From Gottschalkiaceae bacterium SANA (GTDB taxonomy: Bacteria > Bacillota > Clostridia > Tissierellales > GPF-1): a stretch of DNA of 64,000 bases. The notes under the pieces were generated by a model. It was not told where the DNA came from. It saw nothing but the letters and a program-made list of their open reading frames with translations, and did no database searches. Each line of letters opens with the position of its first letter. Positions within the stretch are counted from its first letter, which is position 1. Positions 53,677-62,205 of the stretch are shown one piece after another. Location: NCBI GenBank assembly GCA_036323355.1, contig AP028876.1, positions 1,860,001 through 1,924,000 on the forward strand, written 5' to 3'. The translations under genes were made by a program, and so were the position numbers.

Positions 53677-53702
53677 AAACCCCCTGATTCCTCAGAGGGT
53701 TT
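53677..53702 (-). terminator. Hairpin between asp23 and nusB
   Basis: Minus-strand AAACCCTCTGA, loop GGAA, TCAGGGGGTTT (11 pairs, one G-T) followed by a weak GTTTTG tract and then the nusB ribosome binding site. Probably a partial terminator that lowers nusB expression relative to asp23. Confidence 0.7.
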
Positions 53703-53706
53703 CACG

Positions 53707-54057
53707 TTACTCTTTGGTTTCAATCGCAACATCGCACACATGGACAACGACTTCTGCAACACGCAAATCCGTCATCGTTTCAACGATTTCTTTGATATGC
53801 TCTTGCAAATCAATTGCGATTCCTTGAATCTTCTTTTCGGATTCCACAACAACATAGGTCTCGATGAACACAGAATCGCCTTCGATTTTCACCTCTACAC
53901 CTTGTTCCAATTTATTTCCGAAAATTCGTTTGGTCCAATCGGAATACATCCCGACCACGCCTTCTACTTCATTGGCAGCGATCCCAGCAATAATGCTGAT
54001 GACATTATCCACGATTTTTACTTCACCTATATTTTGATCTACTTGATCGATTGTCAT
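53707..54057 (-). CDS. yqhY: Asp23/Gls24-family envelope stress protein (YqhY-like)
   Basis: A 116-residue Asp23/Gls24 protein. IGEVKIVDNVISIIAGIAANEVEGV and VAEVVVHVCDV are typical. Cytoplasmic; related proteins associate with the cell envelope or lipid metabolism. yqhY directly upstream of nusB is the Bacillus arrangement. GGAGGG precedes the ATG. In spore formers the spoIIIA operon sits between efp and this gene; here there are only 86 bases. Confidence 0.9.
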   Translation of the reverse strand: MTIDQVDQNIGEVKIVDNVISIIAGIAANEVEGVVGMYSDWTKRIFGNKLEQGVEVKIEGDSVFIETYVVVESEKKIQGIAIDLQEHIKEIVETMTDLRVAEVVVHVCDVAIETKE

Positions 54058-54088
54058 GATTAGCCCTCCAACTCTTTGCTATGGGACT

Positions 54089-54097
54089 ATTATATCA
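54089..54097 (-). promoter_or_regulatory. Extended -10 promoter of asp23-nusB
   Basis: Minus-strand TGATATAAT (TGn plus TATAAT at 54089-54094), 32 bases before the asp23 ATG. No good -35. Confidence 0.55.
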
Positions 54098-54142
54098 AAT
54101 GCCTACTGAAAAATACAGACTAACTCATGTCTAAGGCATTTG
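54096..54142 (-). terminator. Nested inverted repeat between efp and asp23
   Basis: CAAATGCCT (54096-54104) and AGGCATTTG (54134-54142) form a 9-bp inverted repeat enclosing AGAC/GTCT; on the minus strand the inner hairpin is followed by GTATTTTT. It may be a weak efp terminator, or an operator overlapping the asp23 promoter. Confidence 0.4.
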
Positions 54143-54143
54143 T

Positions 54144-54701
54144 TTACGCTCTGGATAAATAACTCCCTGTTCTTGTGTCCACTTTAATCTTATCGCCAAC
54201 ATTAACAAAAAGTGGAACTTGAACGATCGCACCCGTTTCACAGGTTGCCGGCTTGGTTGCTCCAGTCGCTGTATTTCCCTTCACTCCCGGATCCGCTTCT
54301 GTTACTTCTAGCTCTACAAAGTTCGGCGGCTCAACTTGGAATGCTCGTCCATCATGGAATTTCATTGTTGCGTTATCATTTTCCTTGATGTATTTAATCG
54401 CTTCTTCCACTTGTTCATAATTCAATGGAATTTGCTCGAATGAAACCACATCCATAAAATAATACAACTCCCCGTCATTATAAAGGTATTGCATATCTTT
54501 CGTTTCAATCATTGCCTTTTCAAATTTCTCAGTTGGATTGAAAGTTTCTTCTCTAATAGATCCTGTCTTCAAGTTTTTAATGGTTGTTCGAACAAAAGCA
54601 GCACCCTTCCCAGGCTTTACATGAAGAAAATCCACAATAACGTAAATGTCATTATTTCGTATAAATGTTAATCCTTTTTTAAAATCACCAGCAGAAATCA
54701 T
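54144..54701 (-). CDS. efp: Elongation factor P
   Basis: A 185-residue EF-P that rescues ribosomes stalled at polyproline stretches. The three-domain fold is complete; the tip lysine K32 in [10 protein letters not shown] is the residue that carries post-translational modification in other species. The C terminus ends [17 protein letters not shown]. The ATG has a GGAGGG site. It has its own probable promoter. Confidence 0.97.
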   Translation of the reverse strand: MISAGDFKKGLTFIRNNDIYVIVDFLHVKPGKGAAFVRTTIKNLKTGSIREETFNPTEKFEKAMIETKDMQYLYNDGELYYFMDVVSFEQIPLNYEQVEEAIKYIKENDNATMKFHDGRAFQVEPPNFVELEVTEADPGVKGNTATGATKPATCETGAIVQVPLFVNVGDKIKVDTRTGSYLSRA

Positions 54702-54736
54702 AATTTCCCTCCTAAATTCTTAAATCATCAATGCTT

Positions 54737-54766
54737 ATTCTACCATACAAATAGGCCTAGAAACAA
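54737..54766 (-). promoter_or_regulatory. efp promoter
   Basis: Minus-strand TTGTTT (54761-54766), 18-base spacer, TAGAAT (54737-54742) with a TGG extension, just after the aroK stop. Confidence 0.55.
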
Positions 54767-54767
54767 G

Positions 54768-55292
54768 TTATTTCCGCCGTTCCAAGTCCCAATAATACAA
54801 GATTTCCTCAACTACGTCCGAATGCGCTTTTTGTCCAACATAAATTCGGTAATCAGCAGCTCCCTCATACAAGGGTCTTCGCTTGTCGAGCATATCGCAT
54901 ACGACCGATTGCCAGTTCTCTCTCATTAGCAATGGACGCTTGATGTAGGCATTCTCCAACCGATATATCAAATTCTCCGATGTGTTTTCCAAAAGGAAAA
55001 CAACACCATGCTTTTTAAGCAATTCCAAATTCTTTGGGTTCAACACGGTTCCACCACCCGTCGAAATCACTGCTTTTTTATAACGATGTACCCGTCGAAT
55101 GGTGTTATGCTCCAAGTTTCGAAAATACTTTTCGCCGTTTTGATCAAAGATTTGAGGAATTGTCCGTTTTTCACGCGCTTCGATCAGAAGATCAGTATCC
55201 ACAAATTCATATCCAATTTGTTTTGCTACCCTTCTGCCATTGGTGGTTTTTCCCGTTCCCATGAAACCGACTAATATGATATTTGATTTCAT
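54768..55292 (-). CDS. aroK: Shikimate kinase
   Basis: A 174-residue enzyme phosphorylating shikimate. P-loop GFMGTGKTTNGRRVA, shikimate-binding DTDLLIE and VISTGGGTVLNP are canonical. It lies 11 bases behind the last pilin-like gene; aroK/aroB near type IV pilus genes is also seen in proteobacteria. GGGGAGG precedes the ATG. Confidence 0.95.
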   Translation of the reverse strand: MKSNIILVGFMGTGKTTNGRRVAKQIGYEFVDTDLLIEAREKRTIPQIFDQNGEKYFRNLEHNTIRRVHRYKKAVISTGGGTVLNPKNLELLKKHGVVFLLENTSENLIYRLENAYIKRPLLMRENWQSVVCDMLDKRRPLYEGAADYRIYVGQKAHSDVVEEILYYWDLERRK

Positions 55293-55303
55293 TTTGCCTC
55301 CCC

Positions 55304-55783
55304 TTATCCCTCTTTCTTATAAAGATATATGCGATTTGTCCATACGTCAACTGTGATCTTTCTTTGATATAACTTTTCTTCATCGAAAAAGGTCAAGGTG
55401 CCAGGCATTCCCAATGTCAAATTCGGGTCAAATCGTATTGTTCTCCCCATATTCGATTGGATCCATAAGTGGTCAGGAAGCTCTACTTTCTTAATCGTCT
55501 CCCACTTCGGATACTGTTCCCGACAATCCATTTCTTTAATAAGAACTGTTCGATACCCTCCTAGGTCATTAACAAAATCATAGTTGTAAAACACCATTTG
55601 ATACAAGGACTCAGTACGATAGGTATACTCTCTCAAACTGATCATTTCACGGTAAAACCCTTGTACAAAAGAATCATATTTCATCGTATTAATGGGAATC
55701 CGAGGAGTCGCCATAGACAATATAATCCCCAAAATCGCAAGGGTGATCAATAATTCCACTAGGGTAAATCCACGGCGCCTCAT
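55304..55783 (-). CDS. Type II pseudopilin (GspH/FimT-like minor pilin)
   Basis: A 159-residue class III prepilin. The leader is very short (MRRRG) and is cut before FTLVELLITLAILGIILSMA, keeping Glu at +5. The C-terminal domain (about 130 residues) resembles the GspH/FimU type in length but is not further assignable. It is the last gene of the pilus cluster; its ATG overlaps the stop of the previous one. Confidence 0.88.
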   Translation of the reverse strand: MRRRGFTLVELLITLAILGIILSMATPRIPINTMKYDSFVQGFYREMISLREYTYRTESLYQMVFYNYDFVNDLGGYRTVLIKEMDCREQYPKWETIKKVELPDHLWIQSNMGRTIRFDPNLTLGMPGTLTFFDEEKLYQRKITVDVWTNRIYLYKKEG

Positions 55784-56313
55784 CCCAAGTTCCTCATGGC
55801 AAAATATAGATCATAGGCTTTTTCCAAACCTCCCTCTTCAAAAATCAAAAAGAGATGAAGAAGAGGCGTACCCTGGTGATCCTCTCTCTCAATCCACGTA
55901 CATTGTGCGTTTATCACATGATTGGAAAGAGCTTTCTTCACATGTACATAGCCATCCGTCACATCCCAAAGCTGCAAAGTTCTCCCCTCTTGCACAAATC
56001 GAATGGTCTTCCATCCTGTACATCCAAGAATTGAGCACTTATTTTCATAATATGAAAAATCAATAGCAGAGATTGGCATTTTGGTTTCCTTGGAATGGAT
56101 CGAAACCGCTTCAACCGGAAAAATTGTCTCAAATAAGAATTCAGAGACATATCTTTCTTCGTCTTCAATACAAATTCGCTCTGCTATGCCATTCGTGATT
56201 TGATTCTCTACGACAATGATTTGAACCAAAACCACAAGAAAAACCCCGACAACTGCCAGCGTAACCAACAGTTCGATCAGGGTAAATCCAATTATTCGGG
56301 TATTCGCTTTCAT
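55780..56313 (-). CDS. Type II prepilin-like minor pilin
   Basis: A 177-residue protein with a prepilin leader (MKANTRIIG) before FTLIELLVTLAVVGVFLV; Glu at +5 is kept. The globular part has two cysteines (KCSILGC) that may form a disulfide. Comparable to PilW/GspJ-like minor pilins by position, but not assignable by sequence. Overlaps the next gene by 4 bases (ATGA). Confidence 0.85.
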   Translation of the reverse strand: MKANTRIIGFTLIELLVTLAVVGVFLVVLVQIIVVENQITNGIAERICIEDEERYVSEFLFETIFPVEAVSIHSKETKMPISAIDFSYYENKCSILGCTGWKTIRFVQEGRTLQLWDVTDGYVHVKKALSNHVINAQCTWIEREDHQGTPLLHLFLIFEEGGLEKAYDLYFAMRNLG

Positions 56314-56339
56314 TTCGTTTTTTCACTTCCTTATCCTTG

Positions 56340-56909
56340 TTAGTTGAATTGTAAATTCCTCAAGTGATAAAAAAGATCATATTGTTTCGTAATCCCATCA
56401 TGTAAGTAATTGATCTTCACTTTTACCAGACTCACCACACGGCGATCCTGGGACAATCTTTTATAGAAGGTTACCACCGGGTCAATGTTGGCCAGGTGTT
56501 TCGCGATAGATGGGTTAGTTGTATCACTACCGACTACTTTTTTCATGACTAACTCATTATCGTTTTTTTCAAAACTAATCGTAGCAATTTCATCGATATC
56601 ATTACTTGTATCGTTCTCATATTTTAGTTTTATCGTTTCTAGATTGATATCCTTATTGAAATTTGTCGAAGGAAAGGTTGTATCTGTCATATCAACATCA
56701 TTCACTAAAATCCGTTCCGCTTTAACGAACTCCTGAATAATGCGATCATTCACGTCCTTATTTTCTGCGCTCAACACCAAATAAGCATCCACATCACGAA
56801 TGATGGCATACTGAGAAGACATCATGGAGATGATAAAGGTCATAATCACCCCGACAATGACGAGGGTTACCAGCAATTCAATTAAGGTAAAGCCATCATT
56901 TTTTTTCAT
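56340..56909 (-). CDS. Type II prepilin-like minor pilin (PilW-like position)
   Basis: A 189-residue prepilin with leader MKKNDG before FTLIELLVTLVIVGVIM. The start at 56909 is chosen because an ATG 9 bases earlier would sit 2 bases from the GGAG site. The globular domain shows a run ending in YDLFYHLRNLQF, and the preceding gene's product ends YDLYFAMRNLG, so these two genes look like divergent duplicates. Confidence 0.85.
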   Translation of the reverse strand: MKKNDGFTLIELLVTLVIVGVIMTFIISMMSSQYAIIRDVDAYLVLSAENKDVNDRIIQEFVKAERILVNDVDMTDTTFPSTNFNKDINLETIKLKYENDTSNDIDEIATISFEKNDNELVMKKVVGSDTTNPSIAKHLANIDPVVTFYKRLSQDRRVVSLVKVKINYLHDGITKQYDLFYHLRNLQFN

Positions 56910-56924
56910 AATCCTCATTCTCCA

Positions 56925-57560
56925 TTATAGTGAATTTGAATAATTCAATTCTTTGGATTTTATTAAGGTTGTAATCCCTTCAAAATCTCCTGCAAAAGGG
57001 ATTTCATATCTCGTCGATATCAATCTTTTCGCATTTTCCCCTGAAACCTCAATTATTACAATCACTGAATATACGTCATCGCTTGTATCAGAAGTATTAT
57101 TATCATCCAGCACAACGTTAAAAGCGGTGTCTTTATCTTCTTCGCCCAAATCAACAGGGTCATAAATCATCATTAATACATCATTAATACTAGTTTCACC
57201 TAAGAAGTTTTCAGTACTTGGAAAAATTAGGTATCGATCATCCGAATCATCCGAATCATCATAAATCATTTTCATATCTTTAGATATGAAAGCATCCCTA
57301 TAATGATTAAGTTGAGTTCTAATGAAAGCTTTGTCGTATTCGGAATTTTGCGACAAATCTTCCAAAAGACAAAAATCAATAGTGTCCGCAATCCCCTCAG
57401 CTAAGTATAATGCTTTTTCTTGCTCCGCTTCAATTGCGGCAAATTTGATATTTTGCGTATTGAAGCGCAAAAGAGAGGCAACAATTAAAACCACGGCGCT
57501 CATCATGACAATCAACAAAAGAAGAACTGCACCCTCTTCATTCTTTCGATTTCTCTTCAT
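56925..57560 (-). CDS. PilX-like pilus assembly protein
   Basis: A 211-residue protein with one N-terminal membrane helix following NEEGAVLLLLIVMMSAVVL. This resembles the prepilin-like start of PilX, but Glu+5 is replaced and the FTLxE motif is absent, as is common in PilX/GspK-type proteins. The rest is hydrophilic, rich in aspartate (DDSDDSDD). The ATG at 57560 overlaps the stop of the previous gene. Assignment is by position and N terminus. Confidence 0.75.
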   Translation of the reverse strand: MKRNRKNEEGAVLLLLIVMMSAVVLIVASLLRFNTQNIKFAAIEAEQEKALYLAEGIADTIDFCLLEDLSQNSEYDKAFIRTQLNHYRDAFISKDMKMIYDDSDDSDDRYLIFPSTENFLGETSINDVLMMIYDPVDLGEEDKDTAFNVVLDDNNTSDTSDDVYSVIVIIEVSGENAKRLISTRYEIPFAGDFEGITTLIKSKELNYSNSL

Positions 57561-58009
57561 CACAATTCCTCCACGCTTTTGATCGTCATCAAGATCACTT
57601 TCCGATCCTCATCTTTACTCTTGGCAATGACCGCAATTTGATAAAGGACCTTACGGTTATTGTCACCTTCCCCCAGTCGATACGCCCCAATAGCATATTG
57701 ATATTCTGTTCCCACAGAACGAAAAGTTGTCGTGTTACCGTCTTTATCATCGATCCAATCTTGATAGGCAGAATCGTCTGTATAGACATAGTTAGCCGTC
57801 ATCACCGAATACATCTCGGTGACAGATTCAGCCGCCATGACCAATTCCATCTGATTTTGCACAATAATATTTAGATCAGTAACGGTTCTATCGATTTGCT
57901 CCGCACGCTTCACTGAATAAAGATAGGAGAAGGTAGAAACGATAACGATCGACAACAAACCCAAAGCGAGTAAAACTTCAATTAGTGTAAAGCCTGACCG
58001 TTTTGACAT
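57560..58009 (-). CDS. Type II prepilin (PilV/GspI-like)
   Basis: A 149-residue prepilin with leader MSKRSG before FTLIEVLLALGLLSIVIVS, including Glu+5. The FTLIEVLLAL sequence is typical of PilV/GspI. It follows the pilO-like gene by 11 bases. Confidence 0.87.
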   Translation of the reverse strand: MSKRSGFTLIEVLLALGLLSIVIVSTFSYLYSVKRAEQIDRTVTDLNIIVQNQMELVMAAESVTEMYSVMTANYVYTDDSAYQDWIDDKDGNTTTFRSVGTEYQYAIGAYRLGEGDNNRKVLYQIAVIAKSKDEDRKVILMTIKSVEEL

Positions 58010-58020
58010 ATCATCATCCC

Positions 58021-58659
58021 CTAAACGTCGGTCTCATTCAGCAACACATACAAAGTTGTTTCCAGATTCACCGTATAATCCGATCCATCTAAATCATCTT
58101 CAGGCTTATCTAGGTCAACAACATTAATATTTACAGATTTTAAATTCAAGTGCAAAGATTCGATCAAATTGACCAATTGATCGTAATTGCAAGTCAACTC
58201 TGTATAGAATTTAATCTTCCCAATCGATAAGTTTGGATTTGTGGTCTCTTCTTTAACAAGATCTGTAAAATTGATGTACTCATACTCAAGATCAACAGAA
58301 CTAAATGCATTGTTTACATCACGCACAATCAGCGTTTGACTGGATTGAATATACCATTGGTCCGAATTTAATTCAATCTGATCAATCTCTTGAAAATACT
58401 GTTCTTCCAAAATTCCTTGTTCAGCAATTCTCTGATTAATCTGATCCAAGGTCTGTTGAGAAGTTTCCTTTACAGCCCTCAATTCTTTCAATTCCGTGCT
58501 CTTTGGCATATAAAACAAAACAAAGAGCAGCAAGACCAAAACAAGCGGAAGATATTGCAATAGATTTTTAGATTGCTGCGAAAGAGGGGCACGTTTTTTT
58601 GTTTCTACCTGATCCTTGTTCTCATTGGTTTTTTTCTTGAAAAGGTTATTTATCTTCAT
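58021..58659 (-). CDS. pilO: PilO-like inner-membrane alignment protein
   Basis: A 212-residue protein with a basic cytoplasmic N terminus, one membrane helix (LLQYLPLVLVLLLFVLFYM, residues 33-51), a coiled coil (about 55-90) and a ferredoxin-like C-terminal domain. This is the PilO architecture; primary similarity is low, and the call rests on order pilM-pilN-pilO. Overlaps pilN by 14 bases. Confidence 0.8.
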   Translation of the reverse strand: MKINNLFKKKTNENKDQVETKKRAPLSQQSKNLLQYLPLVLVLLLFVLFYMPKSTELKELRAVKETSQQTLDQINQRIAEQGILEEQYFQEIDQIELNSDQWYIQSSQTLIVRDVNNAFSSVDLEYEYINFTDLVKEETTNPNLSIGKIKFYTELTCNYDQLVNLIESLHLNLKSVNINVVDLDKPEDDLDGSDYTVNLETTLYVLLNETDV

Positions 58660-59200
58660 CGTCGCCGCCCTCTAGTTCACAATTGATATTTGCCACATAC
58701 TCGCCAAGATCCGTCCGCGCAATATTATCGACTTGAATCATATCAAAAAAATCACTTGAATCGAGATTACTCTGAAAAATAAACAATTCTGTTTCGTCTG
58801 TGGTTCTCGCCTGCATATATACATTCTTGCCGTTTAACCGGAACTCATCCAACTGGATTCCATCAGCCATTAATTGGCGCGTATTTTTTAACACATTGGC
58901 ATTAATCAAGAAATAACCGTCCAATCGTGTTGATACATCAAGTATCGTTGTATTCAGAGCACTTGCATTGGCAATATCCGTTTCACTCAAAAAAGTTTCC
59001 TGCATGGCCTGGGCTGTTTCGATCATGCGGTCAAGTTGAACAATCTCTTCTTCTGTATTCTTGATGTTTGTTCGAACCAATATATAAAGCATAATCATCG
59101 CAAAAACGGTTACGCCATACAACCCCATAAGGAAGAAACGTCTCTGATTGCTTTTCTTATGCTTTTTTAAGTTGATTGAGAAAAAGTTAATATCATACAT
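58646..59200 (-). CDS. pilN: PilN-like assembly protein
   Basis: A 184-residue bitopic membrane protein. It begins MYDINFFSINLKKHKK, matching the N terminus by which PilN docks into PilM (INLLP-type motif is here INFFS), followed by one membrane helix (residues 24-44) and a periplasmic-type coiled coil plus small domain. GGGAGGTGA precedes the ATG at 59200. Assigned by position and topology. Confidence 0.82.
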   Translation of the reverse strand: MYDINFFSINLKKHKKSNQRRFFLMGLYGVTVFAMIMLYILVRTNIKNTEEEIVQLDRMIETAQAMQETFLSETDIANASALNTTILDVSTRLDGYFLINANVLKNTRQLMADGIQLDEFRLNGKNVYMQARTTDETELFIFQSNLDSSDFFDMIQVDNIARTDLGEYVANINCELEGGDDEDK

Positions 59201-59204
59201 GAAC

Positions 59205-60200
59205 TCACCTCCCAGTTCGACGACCTGATTGAACCTCAATAGCGGCTCCGATCATCGGTAGAAAAAGATTGGATTTAGTTTGATTGGTCACATTCGAAAT
59301 GGTGTGAATCGTCTTCGCAGGAACCAAAAGACTCTCTTCAAACAATTCATCAAGATTCTCATCTTGTGTAGCTTGACCCATTAGCAGAATATTGGAGATG
59401 CTTTTATTCTTCTTATGTGTCAAATAAAAGCGAAATGTATTCTGTACCGTATCGAATTGCTGATAAATTCGATCTGCCAGCGGTCGCTCATCAGTAGCGT
59501 CCAAAAGGATTTTTCGATTCAGATCAACATTGCCATCACTAATAAAGTAAAGATTGATTCGATTAAAGTCAATATCAAAAACAGCAAAGGTTTGATCCCG
59601 ACGAATCGGTATATTATTAAAAGACTGTACCGCCATAATTTGTTTGTTTAGCGCATTGGAATTTATATCCAAACGAACCGGTTTCAACCCCAATCCGCCT
59701 ACCAGATCCCAAATATCTTGATAAAGCGTTTTTGATAGGATAACAGTAGACATGACATGTTTCTTAACCTCACCATCAATTTGATCAACCAATTTATACT
59801 GAATATGATATTCCGACGTGTCAATTAAAAGCGATTCCTTGATTTCATAGGCAACAACAGAGTCCATTAGTTTCTTCTCAACTTGGGGAATTTGAACATC
59901 CCGCGTTAATACCAAACTATTTTCCAAAGAAAGTGCCAATTTTTTTGACTTTGGTTTCAATTCTTTGATCGCCTTTTCTAATTCCACTTTAAGCATTTCT
60001 GCTTTTAAAATGTTCGACTTGTCCATCACCTCTTCATCAAATCCGAAGCTTCTCACTCCACGGACTGTGAATTCACATTGAATGTGCTCAACCACACTTT
60101 CATTCATCGTTACATGACCGAAAGTTGATCGATAGTCGATGACTCGAAAATAATTTGAACCGAGTTCGATTCCAATCCAATCTTGATTCTTATTCGCCAC
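59205..60200 (-). CDS. pilM: Type IV pilus assembly protein PilM (actin-like)
   Basis: A 331-residue cytoplasmic actin-like protein of the PilM family (IGIELGSNYFRVIDY, LSLENSLVLTRDVQIP, VARD-type linker and DINSNALNK). PilM binds PilN at the membrane. No ATG is available; the GTG at 60200 is favoured because AGAGGG lies about 9 bases upstream, and another GTG at 60209 abuts it. Confidence 0.85.
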   Translation of the reverse strand: MANKNQDWIGIELGSNYFRVIDYRSTFGHVTMNESVVEHIQCEFTVRGVRSFGFDEEVMDKSNILKAEMLKVELEKAIKELKPKSKKLALSLENSLVLTRDVQIPQVEKKLMDSVVAYEIKESLLIDTSEYHIQYKLVDQIDGEVKKHVMSTVILSKTLYQDIWDLVGGLGLKPVRLDINSNALNKQIMAVQSFNNIPIRRDQTFAVFDIDFNRINLYFISDGNVDLNRKILLDATDERPLADRIYQQFDTVQNTFRFYLTHKKNKSISNILLMGQATQDENLDELFEESLLVPAKTIHTISNVTNQTKSNLFLPMIGAAIEVQSGRRTGR

Positions 60201-60216
60201 TTTCCTCACCCTCTCT

Positions 60217-60969
60217 TTATAGATTAAACCATTGAAAATACCAACTCATTATAGGATCTGCAAAAAAAATACTAAAAATTGCTGCTATCGAGATAAAAGG
60301 TCCAAAAGGGATTTTATCTTTCCTTGTTTTCACCTTCGTTGCCAATAAAATGACTGACAAAATTGCTCCGATCACAATCGAAAAAAGCAAAACAAACAAT
60401 CCATTTTTTAAACCAAACCAAAGACCTAAGACAGCAAACATTTTCGTGTCTCCCATGCCCATCCCATTGGTTAATACTACGATAAGTAATATGGATAAAC
60501 CACATACTGCAAAACCTAACAATTCAGTTCGATAACTCTGAGTCAATCCCATCTTAACAATAGCAAGGATTGCAATCCCAATATTAAATTCATCAGGAAT
60601 AATCATCTCTTTGTAGTCTACAATAAAAATTACAATTAAGAATGAAAACAGCATCCAATTTAAAACAACTAAAGCAAACTCGATTCCGCTTGTGGGTTGC
60701 ATAAACATCCAAATCAAAGCAAATCCAAATCCCGTTATCGCTTCAACCAAGGGGTATTGCCAGGAAATTTTTTCCTCACAATAACGACATGACCCTTTCA
60801 TCATTAAAAAACTAAAAACGGGAATTAAATCCAGAGATCCCAATCGATGATCGCACCTCGGACAATGAGAAGGTGGAAACAATAAACTTTCTTCTCTTGG
60901 TACACGATAGGCAACCACGTTCAAAAAAGATCCAATAATCAAGCCTAATACTCCTGTCAATATCGTCAT
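60217..60969 (-). CDS. pilD: Prepilin peptidase / N-methyltransferase
   Basis: A 250-residue multi-pass aspartic protease that removes the short prepilin leader and methylates the new N terminus. The zinc motif is CPRC ... CRYC between membrane segments 1 and 2; the two catalytic aspartates lie in IVDYKEMIIPDEFN and GMGMGDTKMF. AAGGAG precedes the ATG. Confidence 0.95.
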   Translation of the reverse strand: MTILTGVLGLIIGSFLNVVAYRVPREESLLFPPSHCPRCDHRLGSLDLIPVFSFLMMKGSCRYCEEKISWQYPLVEAITGFGFALIWMFMQPTSGIEFALVVLNWMLFSFLIVIFIVDYKEMIIPDEFNIGIAILAIVKMGLTQSYRTELLGFAVCGLSILLIVVLTNGMGMGDTKMFAVLGLWFGLKNGLFVLLFSIVIGAILSVILLATKVKTRKDKIPFGPFISIAAIFSIFFADPIMSWYFQWFNL

Positions 60970-60981
60970 CTGTCGCTCCTT

Positions 60982-62187
60982 CTACATGATTTGTTCAAAC
61001 ATCCCAAACATCGGAAGTAGCATGGCTATAACAATGGTTCCAACCATACCTGCAACCAATATAAGCATTGCCGGTTCCAACATCTGCGTAAATTTCTTTA
61101 AAGCGAAATCCACTTCTTCCTCAAAATACAAGGCTGTATCATCCAGAATAGTATCCAGTGCACCAGATTCTTCACCAATCCTCACCATCAGCGACAGCAT
61201 TTCTGGGAATTGAGAAATAGCACCCAATTTTGCAGACAATCGATGTCCACGTTTAATATCATCTTGCACCTTCATCAACTGTTCTTGAAAGACCACATTT
61301 TTCAAAACTGAAGCAGATTGACCCAATGCTTCCACGATATCCAGCCCGCTTGCTAATAATGTCGATAGGGTTCTAGTAAAAAGAGCTGTCTTTGAACCAA
61401 TATAGACATGTTTGTAACCTGGAATTCTTGTCTTTAATTGATCAATGAAAAAGTGCCCTCCCTTGGTTTTTTGAATGGCACGGCCACCAAAAAACAGGAC
61501 GATCAACACACCCAATAGAATATACCAGTAATTCTTCAAAAAATCACCCATGGCAACAACTGCAGCCGTTAAGCCCGGTAGCTCGGCGTTGTTTTGAGAA
61601 AAAATCTCAACAAAGGTCGGCATGACAAACGTTAAAATGAATACCAATACCGAAACCGCAACGCCAACGACAATTAACGGATATCGCGTCGCATTGGCCA
61701 ACTTTCGATTCAATTCAGTTTCCTTTTCATACTGTATCGCAAGGCGTTCAAAAATGATATCCAATTGCCCACTCTGTTCACCAGCTGAAATCATATTGGT
61801 ATAAAAGGCATCGAAGTATTTTGGAAATTTTGACATTGCTTTTGACATATAAAAACCCTTTTGAACATCGTCCGCAATTTTTCTCAACGCTTGGGCAAAG
61901 GATTTATTTTTTGTCTGACGTGCATAGATCTCAAGGGTATCAATAATAGGCAAACCTGCTCTAAACATGGTACTGACCTGCCGACTAAAAACAGCCAAAT
62001 CCCGCTTTTTCATTTTCTTTTGACCAAAGGAAAAGGAAATCTCTTTTGATCCCCGACTCTGTTTGATCTCCAACGGCATAAGCTTCTGTTTTTCCAATTG
62101 CAAGACTGCTGCATCATGGTTTTCAGCCGAGAGGACGCCTTCTATTACATTGCCATTCTGTAATGCACTATATTTAAAATTCGCCAT
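60982..62187 (-). CDS. pilC: Type IV pilus inner-membrane platform protein PilC
   Basis: A 401-residue GspF-family platform protein with two homologous halves and three main membrane helices. The motifs PMLELIK-like start (LMPLEIKQSRGSKEI), FSRQVSTMFRAGLPIIDTLE and MVRIGEESGALDTIL are typical. It couples PilB and PilT to the growing pilus. GGGTGA precedes the ATG. Confidence 0.95.
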   Translation of the reverse strand: MANFKYSALQNGNVIEGVLSAENHDAAVLQLEKQKLMPLEIKQSRGSKEISFSFGQKKMKKRDLAVFSRQVSTMFRAGLPIIDTLEIYARQTKNKSFAQALRKIADDVQKGFYMSKAMSKFPKYFDAFYTNMISAGEQSGQLDIIFERLAIQYEKETELNRKLANATRYPLIVVGVAVSVLVFILTFVMPTFVEIFSQNNAELPGLTAAVVAMGDFLKNYWYILLGVLIVLFFGGRAIQKTKGGHFFIDQLKTRIPGYKHVYIGSKTALFTRTLSTLLASGLDIVEALGQSASVLKNVVFQEQLMKVQDDIKRGHRLSAKLGAISQFPEMLSLMVRIGEESGALDTILDDTALYFEEEVDFALKKFTQMLEPAMLILVAGMVGTIVIAMLLPMFGMFEQIM

Positions 62188-62205
62188 AAGCTCACCCTTT
62201 TCCCA

